Shown here: positions 43,465 through 51,649 of the stretch, in pieces
How positions within the stretch are numbered: position 1 is the stretch's first letter
Layout: the number at the start of each line of letters is the position of its first letter
From: Flaviramulus multivorans
GTDB taxonomy: Bacteria > Bacteroidota > Bacteroidia > Flavobacteriales > Flavobacteriaceae
NCBI RefSeq assembly: GCF_021728415.1
Contig: NZ_JAKKDV010000005.1
Coordinates: forward strand, 124,001-188,000
Direction of reading: 5' to 3'
DNA: 64,000 bases
Translations under genes and position numbers: made by a program
Notes under the pieces: generated by a model
The model's database searches: none
What the model saw: the letters and a program-made list of their open reading frames with translations, nothing else
Told to the model about the DNA's origin: nothing

Positions 43465-45282
43465 TTATCGTCTAGAACGTCTAGGTCTCGAAGCTGCAAA
43501 CTCGCCTGAATTTGAGTGTCTTGGTTTTGAGGTTCCTTCACTACGTCTTCTATCACCTCTGTTGCCCGAACTATTGCTCGAGCTTGAACGTTTTTCACCC
43601 CGTCTTTCACCACCGCGTTTATCATTGCGTCTTCCGCCACTTTTTCTATCGCGTCTTCCACCTCCACGGTTTTCAGACACTTCAACATTTACAAAACGAC
43701 CTTCGTGTTTAAAGTCTGTAAAGTGAGCTAAAACTTTCTCTTTAAGTTCATTTTCTGTATTGAAAAAGGAAAAACTATCTTTTGTTTCAACTTTAAAAAC
43801 ATCATCTCTTTCAAGATTTAATTGCTCTTTTAAGAAGTCTTTTAACTTCATCCAGTCAAAACCATCTTTTCCACCAACATTAATAAAATAACGAGTTGAG
43901 TCGTTTTTACCACCTTTAAAATCACGTCCACCTTCTCTATCTCTATCACTAGTGCTTTCTGAAACATTTAGGTTTTTCGATTTTTGATAATAATTATAGA
44001 ATCTTGTAAACTCTACAGAGAAGAATTTTTTAATTAATTCATCTTTGCTAGTGTCTTCAAACAACTCATTTATGCTTAATAAATATTTATCAATTTCATG
44101 ATTAATTTCTGTATTGTGAATTTTATTAGCAAGTGACATAAGTTGTACCTCACAAATTTCCATCCCATCAGGGATGTCTTTTTTCACAAAAGCTTTATTG
44201 ATGATACGCTCAATGCTTTTTATTTTACGTACTTCACTTTTTGAAACAATAACCATTGAAACGCCGGTTTTACCAGCACGTCCTGTTCTTCCTGAACGGT
44301 GCGTGTATGTTTCTATTTCATCGGGAAGTTGGTAGTTTATTACGTGTGTTATATCATCAACATCAATACCTCGTGCAGCAACGTCGGTCGCCACAAGCAT
44401 TTGTATTTGGTTGTTTCTAAACGATTTCATAACTAAATCACGTTGATTCTGACTTAAATCCCCATGTAAAGCACCAGCATTGTACCCATCTTCAATCAAA
44501 TTTTCAGCTACTTTTTGGGTATCGCGTTTGGTTCTACAAAATACTACTGAAAAAATATCTGGATTCGCATCTGCTAATCGCTTTAAAGCAGAATAACGGT
44601 CTCTTGAGTTTACTAAATAATATTCGTGAGATACTTGGCTCGTACTTTCATTTTTATTTCCAACAGTAATTTCCTGCGGATTTTCCATGAATTTTTTAGC
44701 AATTACCGATACCTCTTTTGGCATGGTAGCACTAAATAACCAAGTACATTTGTCAACTGGTGTATATGATAAAATATCGTTTATATCTTCATAAAACCCC
44801 ATGTTAAGCATTTCATCAGCTTCGTCTAAAACGGCATATTCAATTTTAGAAATATCAACCAATTTTCGGTTAATCATATCCTTCATTCTTCCAGGTGTTG
44901 CTACAATTATTTGTGCACCTCTTTTAATCTCTCTAGCTTGGTCGGTTATGCTCGATCCACCGTAAACCGCCACAACGTTTAGTCCTTTACAGTATTTGCC
45001 ATAAAGTTTCATTTCGTTGGTAATTTGTAAACAAAGTTCACGTGTAGGTGATAAAATCAATCCTTGGGTAGTTCTGCTATCAATATTAATTTTATGAAGC
45101 ATAGGAAACCCAAAAGCAGCAGTTTTTCCTGTACCAGTTTGCGCTAATGCAACTAAATCGGTTTCTGAATTTAATAAAATTGGAATGGCTTTTTGTTGTA
45201 CTTCGCTAGGTTCTGTAAAACCTAAATCAGTAATGGCGTGCAATAGGTCGTCATTAAGACCTAAATCTTGGAATGTGTTCAT
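43465..45282 (-). CDS. DEAD-box RNA helicase (CsdA/DeaD type)
   Basis: 605 residues. All helicase motifs are intact: AQTGTGKT, PTRELC, TPGR, DEAD, SAT, HGDLSQNQRD, ATDVAARGIDV and HRSGRTGRAG. A DbpA/CsdA-type RNA-binding domain lies at about 460-540 (RYFINVGGKDGFDW) and a basic Arg/Gly/Ser-rich tail at 545-605 that can bind RNA nonspecifically. It is probably involved in ribosome assembly and cold adaptation. Its 5' leader has visible hairpins (see 45283-45400). Confidence 0.95.
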   Translation of the reverse strand: MNTFQDLGLNDDLLHAITDLGFTEPSEVQQKAIPILLNSETDLVALAQTGTGKTAAFGFPMLHKINIDSRTTQGLILSPTRELCLQITNEMKLYGKYCKGLNVVAVYGGSSITDQAREIKRGAQIIVATPGRMKDMINRKLVDISKIEYAVLDEADEMLNMGFYEDINDILSYTPVDKCTWLFSATMPKEVSVIAKKFMENPQEITVGNKNESTSQVSHEYYLVNSRDRYSALKRLADANPDIFSVVFCRTKRDTQKVAENLIEDGYNAGALHGDLSQNQRDLVMKSFRNNQIQMLVATDVAARGIDVDDITHVINYQLPDEIETYTHRSGRTGRAGKTGVSMVIVSKSEVRKIKSIERIINKAFVKKDIPDGMEICEVQLMSLANKIHNTEINHEIDKYLLSINELFEDTSKDELIKKFFSVEFTRFYNYYQKSKNLNVSESTSDRDREGGRDFKGGKNDSTRYFINVGGKDGFDWMKLKDFLKEQLNLERDDVFKVETKDSFSFFNTENELKEKVLAHFTDFKHEGRFVNVEVSENRGGGRRDRKSGGRRNDKRGGERRGEKRSSSSNSSGNRGDRRRSEGTSKPRHSNSGEFAASRPRRSRR

Positions 45283-45400
45283 TTTTGTATAAGTATTCGA
45301 TTATGTTATGTAGTGCTACATAAGAAGTGAATCGACATACTTAAACCTTAACTTCTTGTAACACATCCTCACCCTGAGGAATTTCAAGCGGCAAAGATAC
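45283..45400 (-). promoter_or_regulatory. Promoter and structured leader of the DEAD-box helicase gene
   Basis: On the minus strand a TATCTTTG -7 box lies at 45392-45399 with a poor -33 element. The leader of about 100 bases would contain two hairpins: TCCTCA / TGAGGA (about 45366-45380) and the near-palindrome TTATGTAGTGCTACATAA (45306-45323). Structured leaders are known for cold-shock helicase genes, so RNA-based control is plausible. Confidence 0.45.
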
Positions 45401-45477
45401 ACTAATATTTCGGATTTACTATTTTTCATTTTCGCGTTCCTGTATTTCAGCTTATTAGAATGTATTCATGGGTTTTA

Positions 45478-45590
45478 GGGCGTTTTAACACGCTTTCACA
45501 AGTCGCTTTTTTTGTTTTTTCACCATGAGCGCAGTCAAACGGACTTTAAAAACAAAAAAGAGCTCCAACAATTGTTCAATCGTTAACGCA
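45478..45590. repeat. Foldable intergenic element of about 112 bases
   Basis: The ends are complementary (GCGTT at 45480-45484 and AACGC at 45585-45589). Inside, a T-rich arm (45505-45520, GCT7GT6) pairs with an A-rich arm (45548-45563, A5CA6GAGC) with one bulge. Together they form a long imperfect hairpin between the helicase gene and the lysR 3' end. The start GGGCGTTTTAACACGC and the end TTAACGC recall short interspersed repeats seen in many Bacteroidetes intergenic regions, but only this copy is clear in the window. The gap 45283-45604 holds no gene. Confidence 0.5.
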
Positions 45591-45604
45591 AACATTAACT
45601 GCGA

Positions 45605-46489
45605 TTATTTATTAATTAACTCTAAAACATGGTTTAAAATAGGGTTGCGATTATCTTTACTCCAGATGGCAGAGAGGACGGTTCGCTGTTTGATTTTATT
45701 AAGTTCAATAAATTTTATGTTGGGATTATTTTCAACCTGTAAGGATTTTGGAACGATAGATATTCCGAAATTATTTTCTACCAACTTATAAATAGAACTC
45801 GCATGAATAGTATTATGCGAAATCTGAGGACTAAACCCGTTATCGTCAAAAATAGTCATCACTTTTTCATAGTACGATGCACTGTATTCAGGATCAAACA
45901 GTATAAAATGTTCGTCTTTAAGTTGTGAAAGCCTTTTAAAATTTACGTTGTCAATAGGATGTTCTTTAGGTAGCACTAAACAAAAAGGTTCATTCAAAAT
46001 AGGTTTTATTTCTAACCCTCTAGGGATGCGCTCTAATCTCACAAACCCAATATCAATATCTTGAGACAATAAACCCTCAATCTGTTTCTGGTTGTCCATT
46101 TCTTTTAAACTAAAAATTACATTAGGATGGTCTTCTGTAAATTTTAATAGCAATTCAGGAATGATTTTATGCATTGCAGAACCCACATACCCAAAGTTTA
46201 ACTTACCATCTTTACCGTCTTCTAATAATTTCGCATGATTTAAAATAGTATCTAAATCATTAAGGTTTTTGCCTAAAGCCTCTTTTAAATATAAGCCAGT
46301 AGGTGTTAATTTTACTTGTCTGTTATGCCTATCAAATAGTTTAACATGTAACTCCTTTTCCATTTCTTTTATTTGGCGACTCAATCCTGGTTGAGAAATA
46401 AAAAGTTTTTCTGCAGCTTTTCTAAAGTGCAAATTTTCAGCAACAGCCAAAAAATATTTTAAGTGTCTTAGCTCTATTTGATAACCCAT
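45605..46489 (-). CDS. LysR-family transcriptional regulator of the hut operon
   Basis: 294 residues. Winged HTH at the N-terminus (IELRHLKYFLAVAENLHFRKAAEKLFISQPGLSRQIKEMEKEL), then a LysR substrate-binding domain from about 90 (LNFGYVGSAMHKIIPELLLKF). It is divergent from hutH with an 81-base intergenic region carrying two dyads, so it most likely controls histidine degradation. The co-inducer is not known; urocanate is the usual inducer of hut genes in other bacteria. Confidence 0.92.
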   Translation of the reverse strand: MGYQIELRHLKYFLAVAENLHFRKAAEKLFISQPGLSRQIKEMEKELHVKLFDRHNRQVKLTPTGLYLKEALGKNLNDLDTILNHAKLLEDGKDGKLNFGYVGSAMHKIIPELLLKFTEDHPNVIFSLKEMDNQKQIEGLLSQDIDIGFVRLERIPRGLEIKPILNEPFCLVLPKEHPIDNVNFKRLSQLKDEHFILFDPEYSASYYEKVMTIFDDNGFSPQISHNTIHASSIYKLVENNFGISIVPKSLQVENNPNIKFIELNKIKQRTVLSAIWSKDNRNPILNHVLELINK

Positions 46490-46505
46490 AGTTATTAATT
46501 TGTGA

Positions 46506-46547
46506 TAATAATAGTATTATTAAGTATCAAAATTATCAATAATTTTG
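46506..46547 (+). promoter_or_regulatory. lysR-hutH intergenic region with two dyads and a -7 box
   Basis: First dyad: TAATAAT (46506-46512), AGT, ATTATTA (46516-46522). Second dyad: CAAAATTAT (46528-46536), CA, ATAATTTTG (46539-46547). The right arm of the second contains a TAATTTTG -7 box (46540-46547) directed at hutH. These are candidate LysR-regulator binding sites. Confidence 0.6.
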
Positions 46548-46570
46548 TAAAAACAACTATTAAATTGAAA

Positions 46571-48061
46571 ATGTTTATTTACGGAATTGATAGACTTACA
46601 GTAAAAAATGTCATTGCTATTTCCAATGGAAACTTAAAGGCGATTTTAACAGATTATGCCATTTCAAAGATTCAAGAATCAAGAAAAAAGGTTGAAAAAA
46701 TGGCAAGCTCTACCAAGGCAATTTATGGCATTAATACCGGATTTGGGCCTTTATGCGATGTTAAAATTTCACCAGAAGAAACTAGCTTGCTTCAGAAAAA
46801 CTTATTAATAACTCACGCAGTAGGTGTTGGAAATCCTATTTCTAAAGAATTATCTAAAATCATGATGATTTGTAAGGTTCATGCCTTAAGCAAAGGGTTT
46901 TCTGGAATTAGAATGGAGGTCGTAGAACGCATAATTTATTTTATAGAACACGATTTGCTTCCAGTTGTTCCAGAGCAAGGGTCAGTTGGCGCATCAGGAG
47001 ATTTAGCACCCTTATCACATTTGTTTTTACCTTTAATTGGTGAAGGCGAATTTTGGATAAATGATGAAATAGTACCTGCTAAACAAGTTTTAGAGAACCA
47101 TAAGTTAGAGCCCATTCAATTGGAAGCAAAAGAAGGTTTAGCTTTAATAAATGGTACACAGTTTATTCTGGCGCATACCATTACAGGCTTAAATAAAATG
47201 AAGTATTTGCTCGATTTAGCCGATGTTGCTGGAGCAATGAGTTTAGAAGGATATCAAGGTAGTGAGTCGCCTTTCAAAGAGTTATTACATAGTATTCGCC
47301 CATTTAGGGGTAATATGAAAGTTGCAGAGCGCATGCGTATGTTGTTTAAGGATTCAAAGAATATTAAATCTCACGAAAATTGTGCCCGAGTACAAGATCC
47401 ATATTCTATGCGTTGCATACCGCAAGTGCATGGTGCATCAAGAAATGCCTATTATCATTTAAATGAACTCGCTGAAATAGAAATGAATTCGGTTACCGAT
47501 AACCCGATTGTGTTAAGTGATACTGAAGCTATCTCTGGAGGAAATTTTCACGGGCAACCCTTAGCTATGGCGCTAGATTATTGTTCCATTGCCGCATCAG
47601 AATTGGGTAACATTTCCGACAGACGTTGTTATTTGCTTCTTGAAGGTAAATTTGGTTTACCTCGGTTACTAACAGCAAGTGGAGGTTTGAATTCTGGTTT
47701 CATGATTCCACAGTATACAACGGCTGCTTTAGTAACTGAGAATAAATCCTTATGCTTTCCGCCATCGGCAGATAGTATTCCAACATCTTTAGGGCAGGAA
47801 GACCATGTGTCAATGGGAAGTATTTCGGGTCGTCAGTTCAACCAAATTTTAGGAAATATTGAAAAAATATTAGCTATTGAATTGATGTACGCTGTACAAG
47901 CTATGGAGTTTAGGCGTCCGAATACCTTTTCCAAAATATTGGAGAGGAACTTTAAAATTATAAGAAGCAAAGTAGCTAAATTAGAAGAAGATAGAATTCT
48001 TAAAGACGATATAAATGCTTTAATTACTTTGGTGAAAAATCAAGCATTTGTTGTAAAATAG
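46571..48061 (+). CDS. hutH: Histidine ammonia-lyase
   Basis: 496 residues from ATG at 46571. The open frame extends to 46502, but that would place the start inside the operator region and add 23 atypical residues. The enzyme converts histidine to urocanate and ammonia. The MIO cofactor tripeptide Ala141-Ser-Gly143 is intact in GSVGASGDLAPLSH. Other family motifs include YGINTGFGPL and NPIVLSDTEAISGGNFHGQ. First gene of hutH-hutU-hutI; the next gene starts 6 bases after the stop. Confidence 0.95.
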   Translation: MFIYGIDRLTVKNVIAISNGNLKAILTDYAISKIQESRKKVEKMASSTKAIYGINTGFGPLCDVKISPEETSLLQKNLLITHAVGVGNPISKELSKIMMICKVHALSKGFSGIRMEVVERIIYFIEHDLLPVVPEQGSVGASGDLAPLSHLFLPLIGEGEFWINDEIVPAKQVLENHKLEPIQLEAKEGLALINGTQFILAHTITGLNKMKYLLDLADVAGAMSLEGYQGSESPFKELLHSIRPFRGNMKVAERMRMLFKDSKNIKSHENCARVQDPYSMRCIPQVHGASRNAYYHLNELAEIEMNSVTDNPIVLSDTEAISGGNFHGQPLAMALDYCSIAASELGNISDRRCYLLLEGKFGLPRLLTASGGLNSGFMIPQYTTAALVTENKSLCFPPSADSIPTSLGQEDHVSMGSISGRQFNQILGNIEKILAIELMYAVQAMEFRRPNTFSKILERNFKIIRSKVAKLEEDRILKDDINALITLVKNQAFVVK

Positions 48062-48067
48062 AGAGTT

Positions 48068-50065
48068 ATGACGTTTAAAGAACAAATATTACAGGGCATT
48101 CCAAATGAGTTACCTCCTAAATACGAATATCCAGATGGTGTTAACAGAGCACCAAAACGAAAAGATATTTTATCAAAAGAAGAAAAACAATTAGCCATAC
48201 GAAATGCGTTACGCTATTTTTCGAAATCTTGGCATGAAGTACTAGCACCTGAATTTGCTGCAGAATTACAAGATTTTGGTAGAATCTACATGTATCGCTT
48301 CAAACCAGCGTATAAAATATTTGCCAGGGCTATATCAGATTATCCAGCTAAATCTCAACAGGCTGCGGCTATCATGCTCATGATTCAAAATAATTTAGAT
48401 TCAGCAGTAGCTCAACATCCTGAAGAACTTATAACTTATGGAGGAAATGGCGCTGTGTTTCAAAATTGGGCGCAATACTTGTTAACGATGAAGTATTTAG
48501 CAACAATGACGGATGAACAAACGCTACACATGTATTCTGGTCACCCAATGGGATTATTTCCATCGTCTAAAAATGCACCAAGAGTTGTTGTTAGTAATGG
48601 TATGATGATTCCAAATTATTCCAAACCAGACGATTGGGAAAAGTATAATGCGCTTGGTGTTACTCAATATGGGCAAATGACAGCAGGTTCGTTCATGTAT
48701 ATTGGTCCGCAAGGGATTGTACATGGAACTACTATTACAGTAATGAATGCCTTTCGTAAAATTTTAAAGAAAGGAGAAAACTCTAATGGTAAAATATTTT
48801 TAACTGCTGGTTTAGGAGGTATGAGTGGTGCGCAGCCAAAAGCGGGAAACATAGCAGGTTGCATCACTGTGGCTGCTGAAGTAAACGAAAAAGCAGCAAA
48901 AAAGCGTTACGAACAAGGTTGGGTAGATGTTTTAATTGATAATTTGGACGCTTTAGTAATAAGAGTAAAACAGGCGCAGGAAAAAAATGAAGTAGTTTCC
49001 ATAGCTTTTATTGGAAACGTAGTAGATGTTTGGGAGCGTTTTTATTATGACAATATATTTATACATGTAGGTTCGGATCAAACCTCATTACATATTCCTT
49101 GGACTGGTGGTTATTACCCCGTTGGAATTTCTTATGATGAATCCAATAGATTAATTCGAGAACAACCAAAGCTATTTAAAGAAAAAGTACAAGATTCGTT
49201 ACGAAGACACGCTGACATAATCAACAAACACGCTTCTAGGGGCACTTATTTTTTCGACTATGGCAATGCTTTTTTATTAGAAGCTTCACGTGCTGGAGCA
49301 GATGTGATGGCTGATAACAATATCGATTTTAAATATCCATCCTATGTCCAAGATATTTTAGGGCCTATGTGTTTTGATTATGGATTTGGTCCTTTTCGAT
49401 GGGTTTGTACTTCAGGCAAACCAGAAGACTTAGACAAAACCGATGAGATAACTGCTGAAGTTTTACAAGAAATCATGGAAAACTCACCAGAGGAGATTCA
49501 ACTGCAAATGCAAGATAATATTACTTGGATTCAAGATGCCAAAAAAAATAATATGGTGGTAGGCTCACAAGCACGAATTTTATATGCAGATGCTGAAGGA
49601 CGAGCTAAAATTGCGGAAGCATTTAATAACGCTATTGCAAAAGGTGATATCGGACCTGTTGTTTTAGGTCGCGATCACCATGATGTGAGCGGTACAGATT
49701 CCCCTTACCGAGAAACCTCCAATATTTATGACGGTAGTAAATTCACTGCGGATATGGCTATTCATAACGTTATTGGAGATGGTTTTAGAGGTGCTACTTG
49801 GGTGTCTATTCATAATGGTGGTGGTGTTGGTTGGGGCGAAGTGATAAATGGTGGTTTTGGAATGTTATTAGACGGTACTAAAGAAGCAGAAGCCCGATTA
49901 AAAAGTATGCTTTTTTATGATGTTAATAATGGTATTGCTAGAAGAAGTTGGGCAAGAAATGATGAAGCTATGTTTGCTATTAAAAGAGAAATGGAACGCA
50001 CACCAAATTTAAAAGTAACTTTACCTAACTTAGTTGATGATAATTTATTAAACGATTTATTTTAA
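48068..50065 (+). CDS. hutU: Urocanate hydratase (long Bacteroidetes form)
   Basis: 665 residues. Converts urocanate to imidazolonepropionate using NAD+. Recognisable motifs: QAAAIMLMIQNNLDSAVAQ, TYGGNGAVFQNW, YSGHPMGLFPSS, FLTAGLGGMSGAQPKA and IHNGGGVGWGEVINGGFGM. Classical HutU proteins have about 555 residues, so this one is longer by roughly 100, as expected of the Bacteroidetes group; no frameshift is seen. Its stop overlaps the hutI ATG by one base (TTTAATG). Confidence 0.95.
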   Translation: MTFKEQILQGIPNELPPKYEYPDGVNRAPKRKDILSKEEKQLAIRNALRYFSKSWHEVLAPEFAAELQDFGRIYMYRFKPAYKIFARAISDYPAKSQQAAAIMLMIQNNLDSAVAQHPEELITYGGNGAVFQNWAQYLLTMKYLATMTDEQTLHMYSGHPMGLFPSSKNAPRVVVSNGMMIPNYSKPDDWEKYNALGVTQYGQMTAGSFMYIGPQGIVHGTTITVMNAFRKILKKGENSNGKIFLTAGLGGMSGAQPKAGNIAGCITVAAEVNEKAAKKRYEQGWVDVLIDNLDALVIRVKQAQEKNEVVSIAFIGNVVDVWERFYYDNIFIHVGSDQTSLHIPWTGGYYPVGISYDESNRLIREQPKLFKEKVQDSLRRHADIINKHASRGTYFFDYGNAFLLEASRAGADVMADNNIDFKYPSYVQDILGPMCFDYGFGPFRWVCTSGKPEDLDKTDEITAEVLQEIMENSPEEIQLQMQDNITWIQDAKKNNMVVGSQARILYADAEGRAKIAEAFNNAIAKGDIGPVVLGRDHHDVSGTDSPYRETSNIYDGSKFTADMAIHNVIGDGFRGATWVSIHNGGGVGWGEVINGGFGMLLDGTKEAEARLKSMLFYDVNNGIARRSWARNDEAMFAIKREMERTPNLKVTLPNLVDDNLLNDLF

Positions 50066-51303
50066 TGATAACCCTTTTTAAAAATATCAAAGAGCTCATT
50101 CAAGTTAGAAACGAGACTATTTCGTTTGTTTCTGGCAAGAATATGAATGTTTTGCCTACCATAAAAAATGCGTATTTATTGGTTGAAAATGGCATTATAG
50201 CAGATTTTGGTTCTATGAGTAATTTAAAATCTATGGATGCTGATGAAGTTATAGATGCCACGGGAAAAATGATATTACCTACTTGGTGCGATTCTCATAC
50301 ACATTTAGTTTATTCAGGAAATAGAGAAAGTGAATTTGTTGATAGGATTAAAGGATTATCTTATCAAGAAATTGCCAATAAAGGTGGTGGAATTTTAAAT
50401 TCAGCGAAAAAACTACAAGAAACATCAGAGGATAATTTATACGAACAAAGTAAGGTACGACTAGAAGAGGTTATTCGGCTAGGAACCGGTGCTATCGAAA
50501 TAAAATCGGGGTATGGCTTAACCTTAGAATCCGAACTAAAAATGCTCCGTGTTATTAAACGCTTAAAAGAAAATTACACGGTTCCTATAAAAGCGACTTT
50601 TCTTGGTGCTCATGCAGTTCCTTCTGAGTTTAAAAACAATAAAGAAGGGTATATAAAATTGCTTATTGAAGAGGTACTTCCTCAGGTAGCTCAACAAAAA
50701 CTAGCGGAATATATGGATGTCTTTTGTGAAAAGGGATATTTCTCGGTGGAAGATACCGAACGTATTTTACAAGCAGGAAAAAAGTATGGCTTAACACCTA
50801 AAATTCACGTTAATCAATTCAATTCTATAGGCGGTGTACAAGCAGGCGTTAAGTATAAAGCGCTTTCAGTGGATCATTTAGAAGAAATGACTAATGAAGA
50901 TATTGAAGCCCTTAAAAACACCAAAACAATGCCCGTAGCTTTACCTGGTTGTTCATATTTTTTAAGCATTCCATACACACCAGCAAGAAAAATGATTGAT
51001 GCAGGTTTACCTTTAGCTTTGGCGACCGATTATAACCCTGGGTCTTCACCTTCGGGAAATATGAATTTTGTGGTTTCAGCTGCTAGTGTAAAAATGAAAA
51101 TGACGCCTGAAGAGGCTATTAATGCTGTAACCATTAATGGCGCTTATGCTATGGGTCTAGAAAAAGAAGTTGGTTCTATTACCGTTGGGAAGCGTGCCAA
51201 TATAATCTTAACAAAACCAATTAATTCTTACGGTTTTATACCATATTCTTTTGGGAATCCTCAAATTGAAAGCGTTTATATTTCAGGAAAGAAAATAGGT
51301 TAA
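50065..51303 (+). CDS. hutI: Imidazolonepropionase
   Basis: 412 residues, amidohydrolase superfamily, converting imidazolonepropionate to formiminoglutamate. Metal and substrate residues are visible: DSHTHLVYSGNRESEF near residue 80, GAHAVP near 182, HVNQFNSIGG near 252 and ALATDYNPGSSP near 322. Length fits. It ends the hut operon; no formiminoglutamase (hutG) or FtcD gene follows. Confidence 0.95.
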   Translation: MITLFKNIKELIQVRNETISFVSGKNMNVLPTIKNAYLLVENGIIADFGSMSNLKSMDADEVIDATGKMILPTWCDSHTHLVYSGNRESEFVDRIKGLSYQEIANKGGGILNSAKKLQETSEDNLYEQSKVRLEEVIRLGTGAIEIKSGYGLTLESELKMLRVIKRLKENYTVPIKATFLGAHAVPSEFKNNKEGYIKLLIEEVLPQVAQQKLAEYMDVFCEKGYFSVEDTERILQAGKKYGLTPKIHVNQFNSIGGVQAGVKYKALSVDHLEEMTNEDIEALKNTKTMPVALPGCSYFLSIPYTPARKMIDAGLPLALATDYNPGSSPSGNMNFVVSAASVKMKMTPEEAINAVTINGAYAMGLEKEVGSITVGKRANIILTKPINSYGFIPYSFGNPQIESVYISGKKIG

Positions 51304-51649
51304 TTTATTTAGAGCGTTTCAACACATTTTTCTGCTAATTAGTAGATTCGATTAGATATTTTTTTGTAAGGTTTCGTTTAATCTGTTCGTTTATAGTTAG
51401 TTGTGAAAAATAGGTTATGCTTTACCTAGTATGATTATTCGAAAAGAATAATCACTTCCACTTAACCAATTAACGCAATAATGAACTATACGCGTTGTTA
51501 GCCATAGAAATTTTTCTGCTAGATTTGTTTTCAATTTATCCACAAGCTCGTCAACCTCATTTCCTCAATACACTTTTATTGTCACTGTATTAAGTCAACT
51601 GTTCTGATCAGAAAATGGACTCGTCTTGAATACTTAGAACAAGCAGGAT
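51304..51649. other. Gene-free region between hutI and the alginate lyase gene
   Basis: 346 bases with no convincing gene. It contains a perfect hairpin TGATTATTC / GAATAATCA (51432-51454), without a T run, and the segment TATACGCGTTGTTAGCC at 51487-51503. A similar segment lies at 62931-63284. The start (GCGTTTCAACACATTTTTC near 51313) loosely resembles the start of the element at 45478. Confidence 0.6.

Noticed and set aside
43512-43712. Cys/His-rich plus-strand frame opposite the helicase tail
   Set aside because: It is the complement of the Arg/Gly/Ser-rich tail codons, which produce such residues artificially.
45525-45791. 88-codon plus-strand frame over the lysR 3' end
   Set aside because: It starts inside the foldable intergenic element and runs antisense to well-supported LysR sequence.
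46502-46570. Extended N-terminus of HutH from 46502
   Set aside because: It would translate through the two dyads and the -7 box and adds an Ile/Lys-rich segment not found in the family; ATG at 46571 is better.
51432-51454. Perfect 9-base hairpin after hutI as a terminator
   Set aside because: There is no T run on either side and it lies about 130 bases after the stop; kept only as a noted structure.
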